A DNA stretch of 64,000 bases from Flavonifractor avicola (GTDB taxonomy: Bacteria; Bacillota; Clostridia; Oscillospirales; Oscillospiraceae): contig DXAS01000126.1 of assembly GCA_019116915.1 (NCBI GenBank), positions 1 through 64,000 of the forward strand, read 5' to 3'. A program made the translations under genes and the position numbers. The notes below the pieces were generated by a model that saw only the letters and a list, made by a program, of their open reading frames with translations, did not search any database and had not been told where the DNA came from. This document shows, one piece after another, positions 1 to 7,361 of the stretch. How positions within the stretch are numbered: position 1 is the first letter of the stretch; the number at the start of each line of letters is the position of its first letter.

Positions 1-975
1 GATGGTGATGTACTCGCCCTGGTCGTTGCGCACCATGATGCCCACGCGGTCGGCGTCGGGATCGGAGCCCAGGATGAAGTCGGCCCCTTCCTTCTTGGCC
101 AGATCCACAGCCAGGTAGAAGCCCTCGGGATTCTCCGGGTTGGGGGAGACCACGGTGGGGAAGTTGCCGTCAATAACCATTTGCTCGGGGACACAGATGA
201 CGTGCTTCATGCCCAGACGCTTCAGAGCCTCGGGGATCAGCTTGTAGCCGGTGCCGTGGAAGGGGGTGTATACCATCTTAAAGGTGTCGGCTACCTTCTC
301 CACAGCGGCCTTGTCGTTGACCTGGCCCATCACATTGGCCAGGAACTTTTCGTCGGTCTCCTCGCCCATGAGGGTGATGAGTCCGGCCTTTACTGCCTCG
401 TCATAGTCCATGCGCTGGATGGAGTCGAACAGATCCAGCTCCTCCATCTTGGCGGCAATGGCGGAGGCGTGGTGGGGGGGCAGCTGAGCGCCGTCCTGCC
501 AGTAGACCTTGTAGCCGTTGTACTCCTTGGGGTTGTGGCTGGCGGTCACGTTGACGCCGGCGATGCAGTGGTACTCCCGGACGGCAAAGGACACCTCAGG
601 GGTGGGACGCATGGCGTCAAACAGGCGGACCTTGATGCCGTTGCCCGCCATGACACAGGCGGTCTCACGGGCGAACGTCTCGGAGTTGTTGCGGCAGTCG
701 TAGCACACAGCCACGCCACGCTCCACCGCCTCGGGGCCCTCAGCCTTGATGACCTCGGCGAAAGCCTGGGTGGCGTGACGGATGACGTGGATATTCATCT
801 GATGCAGGCCCACGCACATAGTGCCGCGCAGACCGGCGGTACCAAACTCCAGAGGAGCAAAAAAGCGGCTTTCGATCTCCTTCTCGTCGCCGGAGATGGA
901 ACGCAGTTCCTCCTTCTCCGCCTCGCTGAGAGCGGGACTGTTCAGCCACTTTTCATATACATCACGATAAGCCAT
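1..975 (-). CDS. Phospho-sugar mutase (phosphoglucomutase/phosphomannomutase family), 3' part outside window
   Basis: The first 325 codons are present and the reading frame runs off the left edge, so the C-terminal domains are missing. The family interconverts hexose 1- and 6-phosphates through a phosphoserine. The phosphoserine loop is visible as TASHNP near residue 148, within GVNVTASHNPKEYNGYK. The metal loop is DPDADR close to the window edge, a variant of the usual DGDGDR. The N-terminal FGTAGLRG segment matches the PgcA/Pgm2-like subfamily. The ATG at 973-975 follows GGAGGT at about 7 nt. In this strain it could feed glucose-1-phosphate to the glycogen operon at 40.7-49.4 kb, but the two loci are unlinked and that is inference. 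Exact substrate preference cannot be read from the sequence. Confidence 0.93.
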   Translation of the reverse strand, partial: MAYRDVYEKWLNSPALSEAEKEELRSISGDEKEIESRFFAPLEFGTAGLRGTMCVGLHQMNIHVIRHATQAFAEVIKAEGPEAVERGVAVCYDCRNNSETFARETACVMAGNGIKVRLFDAMRPTPEVSFAVREYHCIAGVNVTASHNPKEYNGYKVYWQDGAQLPPHHASAIAAKMEELDLFDSIQRMDYDEAVKAGLITLMGEETDEKFLANVMGQVNDKAAVEKVADTFKMVYTPFHGTGYKLIPEALKRLGMKHVICVPEQMVIDGNFPTVVSPNPENPEGFYLAVDLAKKEGADFILGSDPDADRVGIMVRNDQGEYITI

Positions 976-1107
976 GGGAATTACCTCCAATACCTCAATT
1001 TCAGCAAAAGCACATCTCTGCGCTTGTGATTATAGCACAAACTGACCGGTATATCTACCCTGTTTTTTGGGAGTTTACGCCGTAAGCTGCAAAAAATTTC
1101 CTGCTCT

Positions 1108-1596
1108 TTACTTGTGGTACCCGGAGCCCTCCACGATCTTGAAGCAGCGGTAGATCTGCTCCAGCAGCATGACCCGGGCCAGGTGGTGGGGGAAGGTCAT
1201 GGGGGACATGGACAGCCGCAGATCGGCCTTTTCTTTCAGGGAGGGGTGCATCCCGTAGGAGGAGCCGATGAGGAAGGTCAGGGTGTTTTTGCCCTGGCCC
1301 GTCCACCCCTCCAGACGGGCGGCCAGTTTCTCGCTGGAGAGAAGCTGGCCCTCCACGCACAGGGCCACCAGCGCCCCGCCCTTGGGAATCTTGGCAGTGA
1401 CGGCAGCCGCTTCCTTTTCCAGGGCGGCGTCAATCTGGGCCCGGGAGGGGTTCTGGGGCAGCCGCTCCTCGGGCAGCTCGGTGAGCTGGAGCTTGCAGTA
1501 GCCCCCCAGCCGCTTGACGTATTCCGCCGCTCCGTCTATGTAGAATTTCTCCTTCAGCTTGCCCACGCAGATGATATGGATGGAAACGCCTTTCAT
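1108..1596 (-). CDS. rlmH: 23S rRNA (pseudouridine1915-N3)-methyltransferase RlmH
   Basis: Predicted 162-residue SPOUT-class methyltransferase that methylates pseudouridine 1915 in helix 69 of 23S rRNA using SAM. The length is that of the family (about 155-160). Recognisable segments are IICVGKLKEKFY at the N-terminus, ALCVEG in the middle, the glycine-rich SAM-site segment FLIGSSYGM, and the C-terminal EQIYRCFKIVEGSGYHK. The start is the ATG at 1594-1596, 7 nt after GGAGGT; the frame stays open further upstream but only inside walJ. It overlaps the walJ stop codon by 4 nt (ATGA), so the two are translationally coupled. The walJ-rlmH order is common in Firmicutes. Confidence 0.96.
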   Translation of the reverse strand: MKGVSIHIICVGKLKEKFYIDGAAEYVKRLGGYCKLQLTELPEERLPQNPSRAQIDAALEKEAAAVTAKIPKGGALVALCVEGQLLSSEKLAARLEGWTGQGKNTLTFLIGSSYGMHPSLKEKADLRLSMSPMTFPHHLARVMLLEQIYRCFKIVEGSGYHK

Positions 1597-2381
1597 ACGG
1601 TGTACCTCCGTCCCGGCTCGCTGCGGGGGGCCACCTCCAGCAGCACGTCCCGGCCGGGAACGGCTCCCATGCGTGTGAGGGAATCCCCCACCACCTGCCG
1701 GGCCCGCTCCGGGGTGTTGTTCTCGTGGGACAGGTGGGCCAGTACCACGGTGGAGGCGCCTGCCGACACAGCAGAGCACACCAGGGCAGCCCCCGCCTCG
1801 TTGGACAGGTGGCCCCGGTCGCCCAGGATGCGGTCCTTGAGAAAGTAGGGGTAGGGGCCGGAGCGGAGCCACTCCACGTCGTGGTTGGCCTCGGCTACCA
1901 GCAGATTGGCGCCTCGAATACCTGCCTCCACCGCCTCTGTTACATGGCCCAGGTCGGTGACCACCGCCGCCTTCCGCCCGCCGGCGGAGAGGGCGTAGCC
2001 GGTGCTCTCGGCGGCGTCGTGAGGGGTGGGGAAGGTCTCAATGTCGATGGAGCCGATGGAGAAGCACTCCCCCGGCGTGAAGGGGTGGAGGACCTCCTCT
2101 AGAAAGGCGATGCGGTAGCACAGCTGCCGCCCGGTGCCCCGGCTGGCGTATACCGGTACTTTCCGCTGTTTGGTCAGGGTGGTGAGACCGGAGATATGGT
2201 CGGTGTGCTCATGGGTGATGAGTACGGCGGACAGGCTGGCGGGGTCGACGCCCAGCCCCTTCAGGGCGGTGGTGATCCGGCGGCAGGAGATGCCGGCGTC
2301 CACCAGGATATGGGTGGCACCGTCACTGACCAGCAGGCTGTTGCCGCTGGAGCCGCTGGCCAGGGTACACAGTTGAAGCAC
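1593..2381 (-). CDS. walJ: MBL-fold metallo-hydrolase, WalJ/YycJ family
   Basis: Predicted 262-residue cytoplasmic metallo-beta-lactamase-fold protein. The metal-binding motif HEHTDH (in LITHEHTDHISGL) and later histidines in TPHDAA and LSHENN are present. The family is linked in Gram-positives to coordination of cell division and cell-wall work and to DNA handling, and its enzymatic substrate is not settled. The best start is a GTG at 2379-2381, 7 nt after AAAGGAG. The in-frame ATG further upstream lies inside the murA terminator hairpin and is rejected. It lies downstream of murA, separated by that terminator, and overlaps rlmH by 4 nt. No walRK two-component genes are seen beside it, unlike in bacilli. 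Confidence 0.9.
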   Translation of the reverse strand: MLQLCTLASGSSGNSLLVSDGATHILVDAGISCRRITTALKGLGVDPASLSAVLITHEHTDHISGLTTLTKQRKVPVYASRGTGRQLCYRIAFLEEVLHPFTPGECFSIGSIDIETFPTPHDAAESTGYALSAGGRKAAVVTDLGHVTEAVEAGIRGANLLVAEANHDVEWLRSGPYPYFLKDRILGDRGHLSNEAGAALVCSAVSAGASTVVLAHLSHENNTPERARQVVGDSLTRMGAVPGRDVLLEVAPRSEPGRRYTV

Positions 2382-2399
2382 AAAATCGCTCCTTTCCAG

Positions 2400-2429
2400 A
2401 AAAAACAGGCGGGGGAGTTCCCCCGCCTG
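2400..2429 (-). terminator. Rho-independent terminator of murA
   Basis: Perfect 10-bp stem (2406-2415 with 2420-2429, loop AGTT) followed on the minus strand by six T residues. It lies 17 nt past the murA stop codon and just before the walJ ribosome site. Confidence 0.9.
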
Positions 2430-2446
2430 CATAAGATTTATGTTGA

Positions 2447-3739
2447 TTATCCAACCTGGGCCTGTTTGTCCTCGTCGGGGGTGACCACCACACGAATGTC
2501 GGCGCCCACGCCGGACAGCTTGCGGACGATGTCCTCATAGCCGCGCTCGATGTGGTGGATGTGGCCGATCTCTGTGGTGCCCTGGGCAGCCAGTCCGGCA
2601 ATAACCATGGCCGCGCCTGCCCGCAGGTCACAGGCCTGGATGCGGGCGCCGGTAAACTTCTCCACGCCCTCAATGACGGCAATCTTGCCGTCCACCTGGA
2701 TCTGAGCTCCCATGCGGCGGAACTCGTCCACATAACGGAACCGGTTGTCCCACACGCCCTCGGTGATGACGCTGGTGCCCTCAGCCAGACAGAGGACAGC
2801 GGCGATCTGGGGCTGCATATCGGTGGGGAAGCCGGGGTAAGGCAGGGTCTTGACGTTGGTACGGGTCAGCTTGCCGGTGCGGCGCACCAGCACGGCGTCG
2901 TCCCGCTCCTCCACGTCCACGCCCATCTCCAGCAGCTTGGCGGTGATGCACTCCAGGTGCTTGGGGATCACGTTCTTGATGAGCACTTCGCCGCCGGTGG
3001 CAGCCACGGCGGTCATATAGGTGCCCGCCTCGATCTGATCGGGAATGATGGAGTAGGTGCCGCCGGTCAGCCGCTCCACGCCCCGGATCTTGATGACGTC
3101 GGTGCCGGCGCCCATGATCTCGGCGCCCATGGAGTTGAGGAAGTTGGCCAGGTCCACAATGTGGGGCTCCTTGGCGGCATTTTCAATGATGGTCATGCCG
3201 TCGGCCAGCACGGCGGCCAGCATGATATTCATGGTGGCGCCCACGGAGACGATGTCCAGATAGATCTGGGTGCCCATCATCCGGCCATTGGAAGCCTTGG
3301 CATGGATGTAGCCGCCCCGGACGTCCACGTTGGCCCCCATGGCCACAAAACCCTTGATATGCTGGTCAATGGGCCGGCCACCGAAATCGCAGCCGCCCGG
3401 AGGGGGAACCTCCGCGGAGCCAAAGCGGCCCAGCAGAGCGCCGATCAGGTAGTAGGAGGCCCGGATCTTGCGGGCCAGCTCCTCAGGTACCCGGGCATTG
3501 CGGATGTGGGAGCAGTCCACGTCCACGGTGGTACGGTTGACCGTACGCACGTCGGCGCCCAGTTCCTGCAAAATGTTGAGCAGCAGCGTTACATCGCTGA
3601 TCTGAGGCAGATTTTCAATGCGGCATACCCCGTCCACCAACAGGGCGGCGGGGATGATGGCAACAGCGGCGTTTTTTGCGCCGCTGATGTCGATCTCTCC
3701 AAAAAGCGGTTTCCCGCCGTGAATCACATACTTTGTCAA
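2447..3739 (-). CDS. murA: UDP-N-acetylglucosamine 1-carboxyvinyltransferase MurA
   Basis: Catalyses the first committed step of peptidoglycan synthesis, transfer of enolpyruvate from PEP to UDP-GlcNAc, in the cytoplasm. The EPSP-synthase fold is recognisable from the SGAKNA motif with the catalytic Lys-Asn pair and from the loop PPGGCDFGGRPIDQH carrying the active-site Cys, the fosfomycin target residue. The predicted 430 residues match the family (417-430). The start is probably the TTG at 3737-3739, preceded by AGAGGG at about 7 nt and placing KYVIHGGKPLFGEI at the N-terminus. The in-frame extension to 3856 has no matching ribosome site and is unlike MurA N-termini. A promoter lies about 120 nt upstream and a strong terminator follows. 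Firmicutes often carry two MurA paralogues, and only one is in this window. Confidence 0.95.
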   Translation of the reverse strand: MTKYVIHGGKPLFGEIDISGAKNAAVAIIPAALLVDGVCRIENLPQISDVTLLLNILQELGADVRTVNRTTVDVDCSHIRNARVPEELARKIRASYYLIGALLGRFGSAEVPPPGGCDFGGRPIDQHIKGFVAMGANVDVRGGYIHAKASNGRMMGTQIYLDIVSVGATMNIMLAAVLADGMTIIENAAKEPHIVDLANFLNSMGAEIMGAGTDVIKIRGVERLTGGTYSIIPDQIEAGTYMTAVAATGGEVLIKNVIPKHLECITAKLLEMGVDVEERDDAVLVRRTGKLTRTNVKTLPYPGFPTDMQPQIAAVLCLAEGTSVITEGVWDNRFRYVDEFRRMGAQIQVDGKIAVIEGVEKFTGARIQACDLRAGAAMVIAGLAAQGTTEIGHIHHIERGYEDIVRKLSGVGADIRVVVTPDEDKQAQVG

Positions 3740-3865
3740 AATGCAACCCTCTATTCCTTCCGCCGGGGAACACACCCACGCCGGCGGCATCCAAGGCCGG
3801 ATCAGACCGGCACCATAAAGCATCTGCAAACGCCTGCCTGCGGCAGAGCGCTCCAATACGTATAC

Positions 3866-3893
3866 ATTATAACATAACCTGCCATAAAATCAA
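3866..3893 (-). promoter_or_regulatory. Sigma-A-type promoter of murA
   Basis: On the minus strand TTGATT, a 16-bp spacer, then TATAAT. The rest of the 403-bp gap between murA and the next gene (3740-4142) holds the terminator at 4080-4122 and an isolated TATAAT at 4037-4042 without a good -35 box. No convincing gene was found there. Confidence 0.6.
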
Positions 3894-4079
3894 AGACATT
3901 TCTTTAATGCCTCTGTGACAGGGATGTTTTGATCATAATTTACCCTGCTATGCGGGAAATATACCAATGAGTCAGACAAAACGGACGCAGAATCCGGAAA
4001 AAAGATCCGTACTGCCCGGCGCATTGGGTCCGGAATATTATACCCTATGGGACTGCTTCTGTCTTTCTGAAAAATGCAC

Positions 4080-4122
4080 AAAAAAAGCCACGGGAAGCTG
4101 TGAATTTCGCAGCCTCCCGTGG
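4080..4122 (-). terminator. Rho-independent terminator of the NYN-LOTUS gene
   Basis: 13-bp stem with one mismatch (4088-4100 with 4110-4122) followed by seven T on the minus strand, 21 nt past the stop codon of the gene at 4143. Confidence 0.85.
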
Positions 4123-4142
4123 AAGAATATGGATGACATTCT

Positions 4143-4931
4143 TTATTTGCTCTGTTTATCCCGTACCAGGATGTGGGTCACGTTGGGCTGGCTGGTAGGA
4201 CGCACATCCACCTCAAAGCGGGAGAGGGATTTGACCAGCTTGGACAGCTTGGAAAAACCGAAGTTCCGGGGGTCGAAGTCGGGCTGCTTTTTCACCAGCA
4301 GATTGCCCAGCTCGCCCAGAGCGGCATAGCCGTCCTCATCGGCAATTGTATCCACCGACTCGGCAATGAGCTTGACCACCGCCTGGGGGACCTTGTGTTC
4401 CGCTTCTGGAGGCTGTGCGGGAGCCTCCTTCTTTTTCTGGGGCTTCTGGGCCTTGGGTTTTTCTTCCTCCGCCCTGGCCTGTTCCGCTGCCGCCCGGATG
4501 ACCTCAATGTAAACAAACTTATCGCAGGCCACAATAAAGGGATTGGGTGTTTTCCGCTCTCCCATACCGTAGACCTTTTTGCCCGCCTCCCGCAGCCGGA
4601 CGGCCAGACGGGTGAAATCGCTGTCGCTGCTCACCAGCACGAAGCCGTCCACCTGGCCGGTGTAGAGGATGTCCATGGCATCGATGATCATAGCCGAGTC
4701 GGTGGCATTCTTGCCGGTGGTATAGCTGTACTGCTGGATGGGGGTGATGGCGTTCTCCAGCAGAGGGCCCTTCCAGGAGGCCAGGTTGGGGGTGGTCCAG
4801 TCTCCGTAGATCCGCTTGATGGTGGGGGTGCCGTATACCGCCACCTCCGCCATGATGTCGCCCAAGGCCGAGCGGGGCGCGTTGTCTGCGTCGATCAGCA
4901 CTGCCAGGCGCAGGTCGGTCTGTTCTGACAT
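4143..4931 (-). CDS. NYN-domain (PIN-like) ribonuclease-type protein with C-terminal OST-HTH/LOTUS domain
   Basis: Predicted 262-residue cytoplasmic protein. The N-terminal half (about residues 8-150) has the acidic pattern of NYN/PIN-like nucleases: VLIDADNAP at the start, TDSAMIIDAMDIL in the middle and VSSDSDFTRL later, each supplying metal-binding aspartates. A Lys/Pro/Glu-rich linker (EKPKAQKPQKKKEAPAQPP) follows. The last 80 residues resemble an OST-HTH/LOTUS winged-helix RNA-binding domain. Family knowledge suggests an RNA-cleaving or RNA-handling protein; the target is unknown. The start is the ATG at 4929-4931, 6 nt after GGAGGA. It is monocistronic, divergent from cstA, and has its own terminator. 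Confidence 0.85.
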   Translation of the reverse strand: MSEQTDLRLAVLIDADNAPRSALGDIMAEVAVYGTPTIKRIYGDWTTPNLASWKGPLLENAITPIQQYSYTTGKNATDSAMIIDAMDILYTGQVDGFVLVSSDSDFTRLAVRLREAGKKVYGMGERKTPNPFIVACDKFVYIEVIRAAAEQARAEEEKPKAQKPQKKKEAPAQPPEAEHKVPQAVVKLIAESVDTIADEDGYAALGELGNLLVKKQPDFDPRNFGFSKLSKLVKSLSRFEVDVRPTSQPNVTHILVRDKQSK

Positions 4932-5164
4932 AGTTGTCCTCCTTGCTGTGAATCTTACACGGTCCACTCCGGCTGCCCCCTATGGCGCTGGAAACCGGGT
5001 GGAGGAAAGAACAAGATTATCATACACCATATGCCTCCGTTGGAAAAGGTGCAGAATCAAGAATATTAGATAGAAATATTATACAGATTAGAGTATGTAA
5101 GGAAGGAAAATGATTGAAGTTGAAGGAAAAAGAAAAAATTTGAGCAATTTTTCGCGCAATCCTC

Positions 5165-5192
5165 TTGACTTTTTCAGAGACGGAACTATAAT
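5165..5192 (+). promoter_or_regulatory. Sigma-A promoter of cstA
   Basis: TTGACT, 16-bp spacer, TATAAT, about 115 nt before the cstA start. The upstream 5040-5160 stretch is strikingly AT-rich compared with the GC-rich surroundings. It also holds a TATAAT on the minus strand (5078-5083) that could serve the divergent NYN gene, although no good -35 box accompanies it. Confidence 0.75.
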
Positions 5193-5202
5193 GTAGTCGC
5201 TT

Positions 5203-5241
5203 CAGGCGGAAGCGGTGTTTTGTGTGACATCGCTCCGCCTG
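5203..5241 (+). other. Hairpin in the cstA 5' leader
   Basis: CAGGCGG-A-AGCG pairs with CGCTCCGCCTG: 11 bp with one bulged A and a 16-nt loop, starting a few bases after the predicted transcription start. The leader totals about 110 nt, and a second GC-rich stretch follows at 5255-5285. There is no U-tract, so it is not a plain terminator. A regulatory or stabilising leader structure is possible; no known riboswitch class is recognised. Confidence 0.45.
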
Positions 5242-5306
5242 CAATGCTTTTCCCTCGCGGCAGGGGGCGCGCGGCTCTGCCCGGAGGCAATTTGAGGAGG
5301 GTTCTT

Positions 5307-6779
5307 ATGGTTACGTTCTTTGTTTGCCTGATTTTGCTGATTGTAGGCTTCTTTACCTACAGCAAGCTGGTGGAGAAGATTTTCCGAATTGATGACCGCC
5401 CCACCCCCGCTGTGGCCCATCCTGACGGGGTGGACTACGTCCCTATGAAAACCTGGCGTATTTTCCTGGTCCAGCTGCTGAATATCGCCGGCCTGGGTCC
5501 CATCTACGGCGCTCTGTCCGGCGCCTGCTGGGGTCCCTCGGTCTATCTGTGGATCGTCTTTGGTACCATCCTGGGCGGCGGTGTGCATGACTTCCTGTCC
5601 GGCATGATGAGTGAGCGCAACGACGGCAAGTCCATTTCCGAAGTTGTTGGCCTGTACATGGGCAAGGTCATCACCTTTATCATGCGCGTGTTCTCCGTGG
5701 TGCTGCTGGTCATGGTGGGCGTCAACTTCTCCGTGGGCCCTGCCGGCCTGCTGGCTCAGCTGACCCCTGACTACCTGTCCACCATGTTTTGGCTGGTGGT
5801 CATCATGGTGTACTACCTGCTTGCCACCTTCCTGCCCATTGACAAGATTATCGGCAAGCTCTATCCCGTATTCGGTATCTGCCTGATTGTCATGGCTCTG
5901 GGCATCGGCGGCGGTATCCTGGTCCAGATGGGCGGGGATATGCCGGAGCTGTCCATTGCCAGCCTGACCACCGCTCATCCCGGCGGACTGCCCAAGTGGG
6001 CTATGATGTTTGTGACTGTGGCCTGCGGCGCCATCTCCGGCTTCCATGCCACCCAGTCCCCCATGATGGCCCGCTGCATCACCAGCGAGAAGCAGGGCCG
6101 CACCATCTTCTACGGCGCCATGGTGGCCGAGGGCATCATCGCCCTGATCTGGGCTGCCGCCGGCGTTACCTATTACACCAATCACGGCTCTCTGCTGGAC
6201 GGCATGACTGGCCTGACCAACGCCATCGCCGCCGGCGGCTCCGGCGGTGTGGTCTTTGAGATCTCCACCGGCCTGCTGGGCACCGTGGGCGGCATCCTGG
6301 CCATGATCGGCGTGATCGCCTGCCCCATCACCTCCGGCGACACCGCTTATCGTGCTGCCCGTCTGACCATCGCCGACTGGTTCCACATCGACCAGTCCAA
6401 GGTGGGTCCCCGTGCCGCTCTGTCCGTCCCGCTGCTGGGTGTAGGCGCCGTTATTGCCCTGGCGCTGCCCTGGGATGTGCTGTGGCGCTACTTCTCCTGG
6501 GCCAACCAGACGCTGGCTATGATTGTGCTGTGGACTGGCGCTGTGTTCCTGCACAGATACGGTTATCCGCCCAAGGCCTGCTTCATTGCGGCTCTGCCCG
6601 CCACCTTTATGTCCGCGGTGTCTGTGACCTACTTCATCCAGGCCCCCGAGTGCCTGAACCTGTCCACCTCCATTGCGTACCCGGTGGGTATCGTGGTGGC
6701 CGCTGTGTTCCTGGGTATCTTCATCTGGCGCACTCTGATTGTGGGCAAGGACGACGTGAGCACGGTTGCCGCCCATTGA
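5307..6779 (+). CDS. CstA-family carbon-starvation / peptide or pyruvate transporter (short form)
   Basis: Predicted 490-residue polytopic membrane protein of the CstA family, with a dozen or so hydrophobic segments. Family hallmarks are RPTPAVAHPDGVDYVP after TM1, NIAGLGPIYGALSGACWGP, and FGTILGGGVHDFLSGMMS. Characterised E. coli members (CstA, BtsT/YjiY) are about 700 residues and take up peptides or pyruvate; this is the shorter variant common in anaerobic Firmicutes and Bacteroidetes, whose substrate cannot be inferred here. The ATG at 5307 follows GAGGAGGG; the in-frame extension upstream to 5220 lies in the structured leader. The gene is monocistronic, with a sigma-A promoter and a strong terminator. 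No LytTR-type regulator gene sits beside it, unlike btsT. Confidence 0.9.
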   Translation: MVTFFVCLILLIVGFFTYSKLVEKIFRIDDRPTPAVAHPDGVDYVPMKTWRIFLVQLLNIAGLGPIYGALSGACWGPSVYLWIVFGTILGGGVHDFLSGMMSERNDGKSISEVVGLYMGKVITFIMRVFSVVLLVMVGVNFSVGPAGLLAQLTPDYLSTMFWLVVIMVYYLLATFLPIDKIIGKLYPVFGICLIVMALGIGGGILVQMGGDMPELSIASLTTAHPGGLPKWAMMFVTVACGAISGFHATQSPMMARCITSEKQGRTIFYGAMVAEGIIALIWAAAGVTYYTNHGSLLDGMTGLTNAIAAGGSGGVVFEISTGLLGTVGGILAMIGVIACPITSGDTAYRAARLTIADWFHIDQSKVGPRAALSVPLLGVGAVIALALPWDVLWRYFSWANQTLAMIVLWTGAVFLHRYGYPPKACFIAALPATFMSAVSVTYFIQAPECLNLSTSIAYPVGIVVAAVFLGIFIWRTLIVGKDDVSTVAAH

Positions 6780-6795
6780 GTTCTTCCTGTATAAT

Positions 6796-6831
6796 AAAGA
6801 TCCGGAGGGATTTTCCTCCGGATCTTTTTTT
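6796..6831 (+). terminator. Terminator of cstA
   Basis: Stem AAGATCCGGAGG / CCTCCGGATCTT followed by a run of T. It ends just before the candidate ECF promoter of the next gene. Confidence 0.9.
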
Positions 6832-6839
6832 GCATTCTT

Positions 6840-6868
6840 TGCAGCAAAACAACACCTGAAAACGTATA
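6840..6868 (+). promoter_or_regulatory. Candidate ECF-type (autoregulatory) promoter for sigma gene 1
   Basis: TGCAGC, 17-bp spacer, CGTATA, 25 nt before the sigma factor start. No sigma-A -10 box is apparent here. The arrangement parallels TGCAAT, 17 bp, CGCTTT before the second ECF gene (40642-40670). Assignment is inference from ECF -10 boxes that begin with CG. Confidence 0.4.
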
Positions 6869-6893
6869 TAGGGTGAAAGGGGGAGAGGAAACT

Positions 6894-7361
6894 ATGGACC
6901 CCAACCGGTTGGAAGCACTGATCCAGATCCATCAAAATACCCTGTACCGGGCTGCCTTGGCCATTCTTGGGGATGCCCATGAGGCGGAGGACGCGGTGCA
7001 GGACGCCTTCCTGCGCTGCCTGGAGAAGGGGCCGGAGTTTGAAAGCCCCGCCCATGAGAAGGCCTGGCTGCTGCGGGTCACCGTCAACGGCTGCAAAAGC
7101 CGCCTGCGCTCACCCTGGCGGCGGCGCACCGCTCCGCTGCTGGACACCTACCCCGCGGCCGGACCGGAGGAGCAGAGCCTGATGGAGGCCATCGGGGCAC
7201 TGCCCGCCAGGGACCGGGCGGTGCTCCACCTCTATTATTATGAAGGATATCAGACCGCGGAAATCGCCGAAATGACCGGCTGGCGGGAGGGTACCGTCCG
7301 CTCCCGGCTCACCCGGGCCAGGGCAAAGCTGGGGGACCTGCTGAAAGGAGAAATGCAATGA
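6894..7361 (+). CDS. ECF-subfamily RNA polymerase sigma factor (module 1)
   Basis: Predicted 155-residue group 4 sigma factor. Region 2 spans about residues 5-70 (RAALAILGDAHEAEDAVQDAF with a DNA-melting segment ending KAWLLRVTVNGCKS). Region 4 lies at about 100-150 (RAVLHLYYYEGYQTAEIAEM, then a recognition helix with EGTVRSRLTRARAKL). The ATG at 6894 follows GGGGGAGAGGA. Its stop overlaps the next gene's start by 4 nt, the usual ECF sigma / anti-sigma pairing. It is paralogous to the sigma factor at 40124: both share KAWL-R-T-N-CKS followed by RSPW-RRT-PL. The regulon is unknown. Confidence 0.93.
   Translation: MDPNRLEALIQIHQNTLYRAALAILGDAHEAEDAVQDAFLRCLEKGPEFESPAHEKAWLLRVTVNGCKSRLRSPWRRRTAPLLDTYPAAGPEEQSLMEAIGALPARDRAVLHLYYYEGYQTAEIAEMTGWREGTVRSRLTRARAKLGDLLKGEMQ

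Noticed and set aside
2382..2432. Upstream ATG for walJ
   Set aside because: It lies within the murA terminator stem; the GTG at 2381 has AAAGGAG at ideal spacing.
3967..4329. Possible small gene of 120 codons in the murA/NYN gap
   Set aside because: It runs through the NYN terminator hairpin and into the NYN gene on the opposite strand, and has no ribosome site.
5202..7055. Long antisense open frame (617 codons) opposite cstA
   Set aside because: High GC content and biased third positions create long mirror frames. It runs against a clear transporter gene, has no ribosome site and encodes a His/Gly/Gln-rich low-complexity product.
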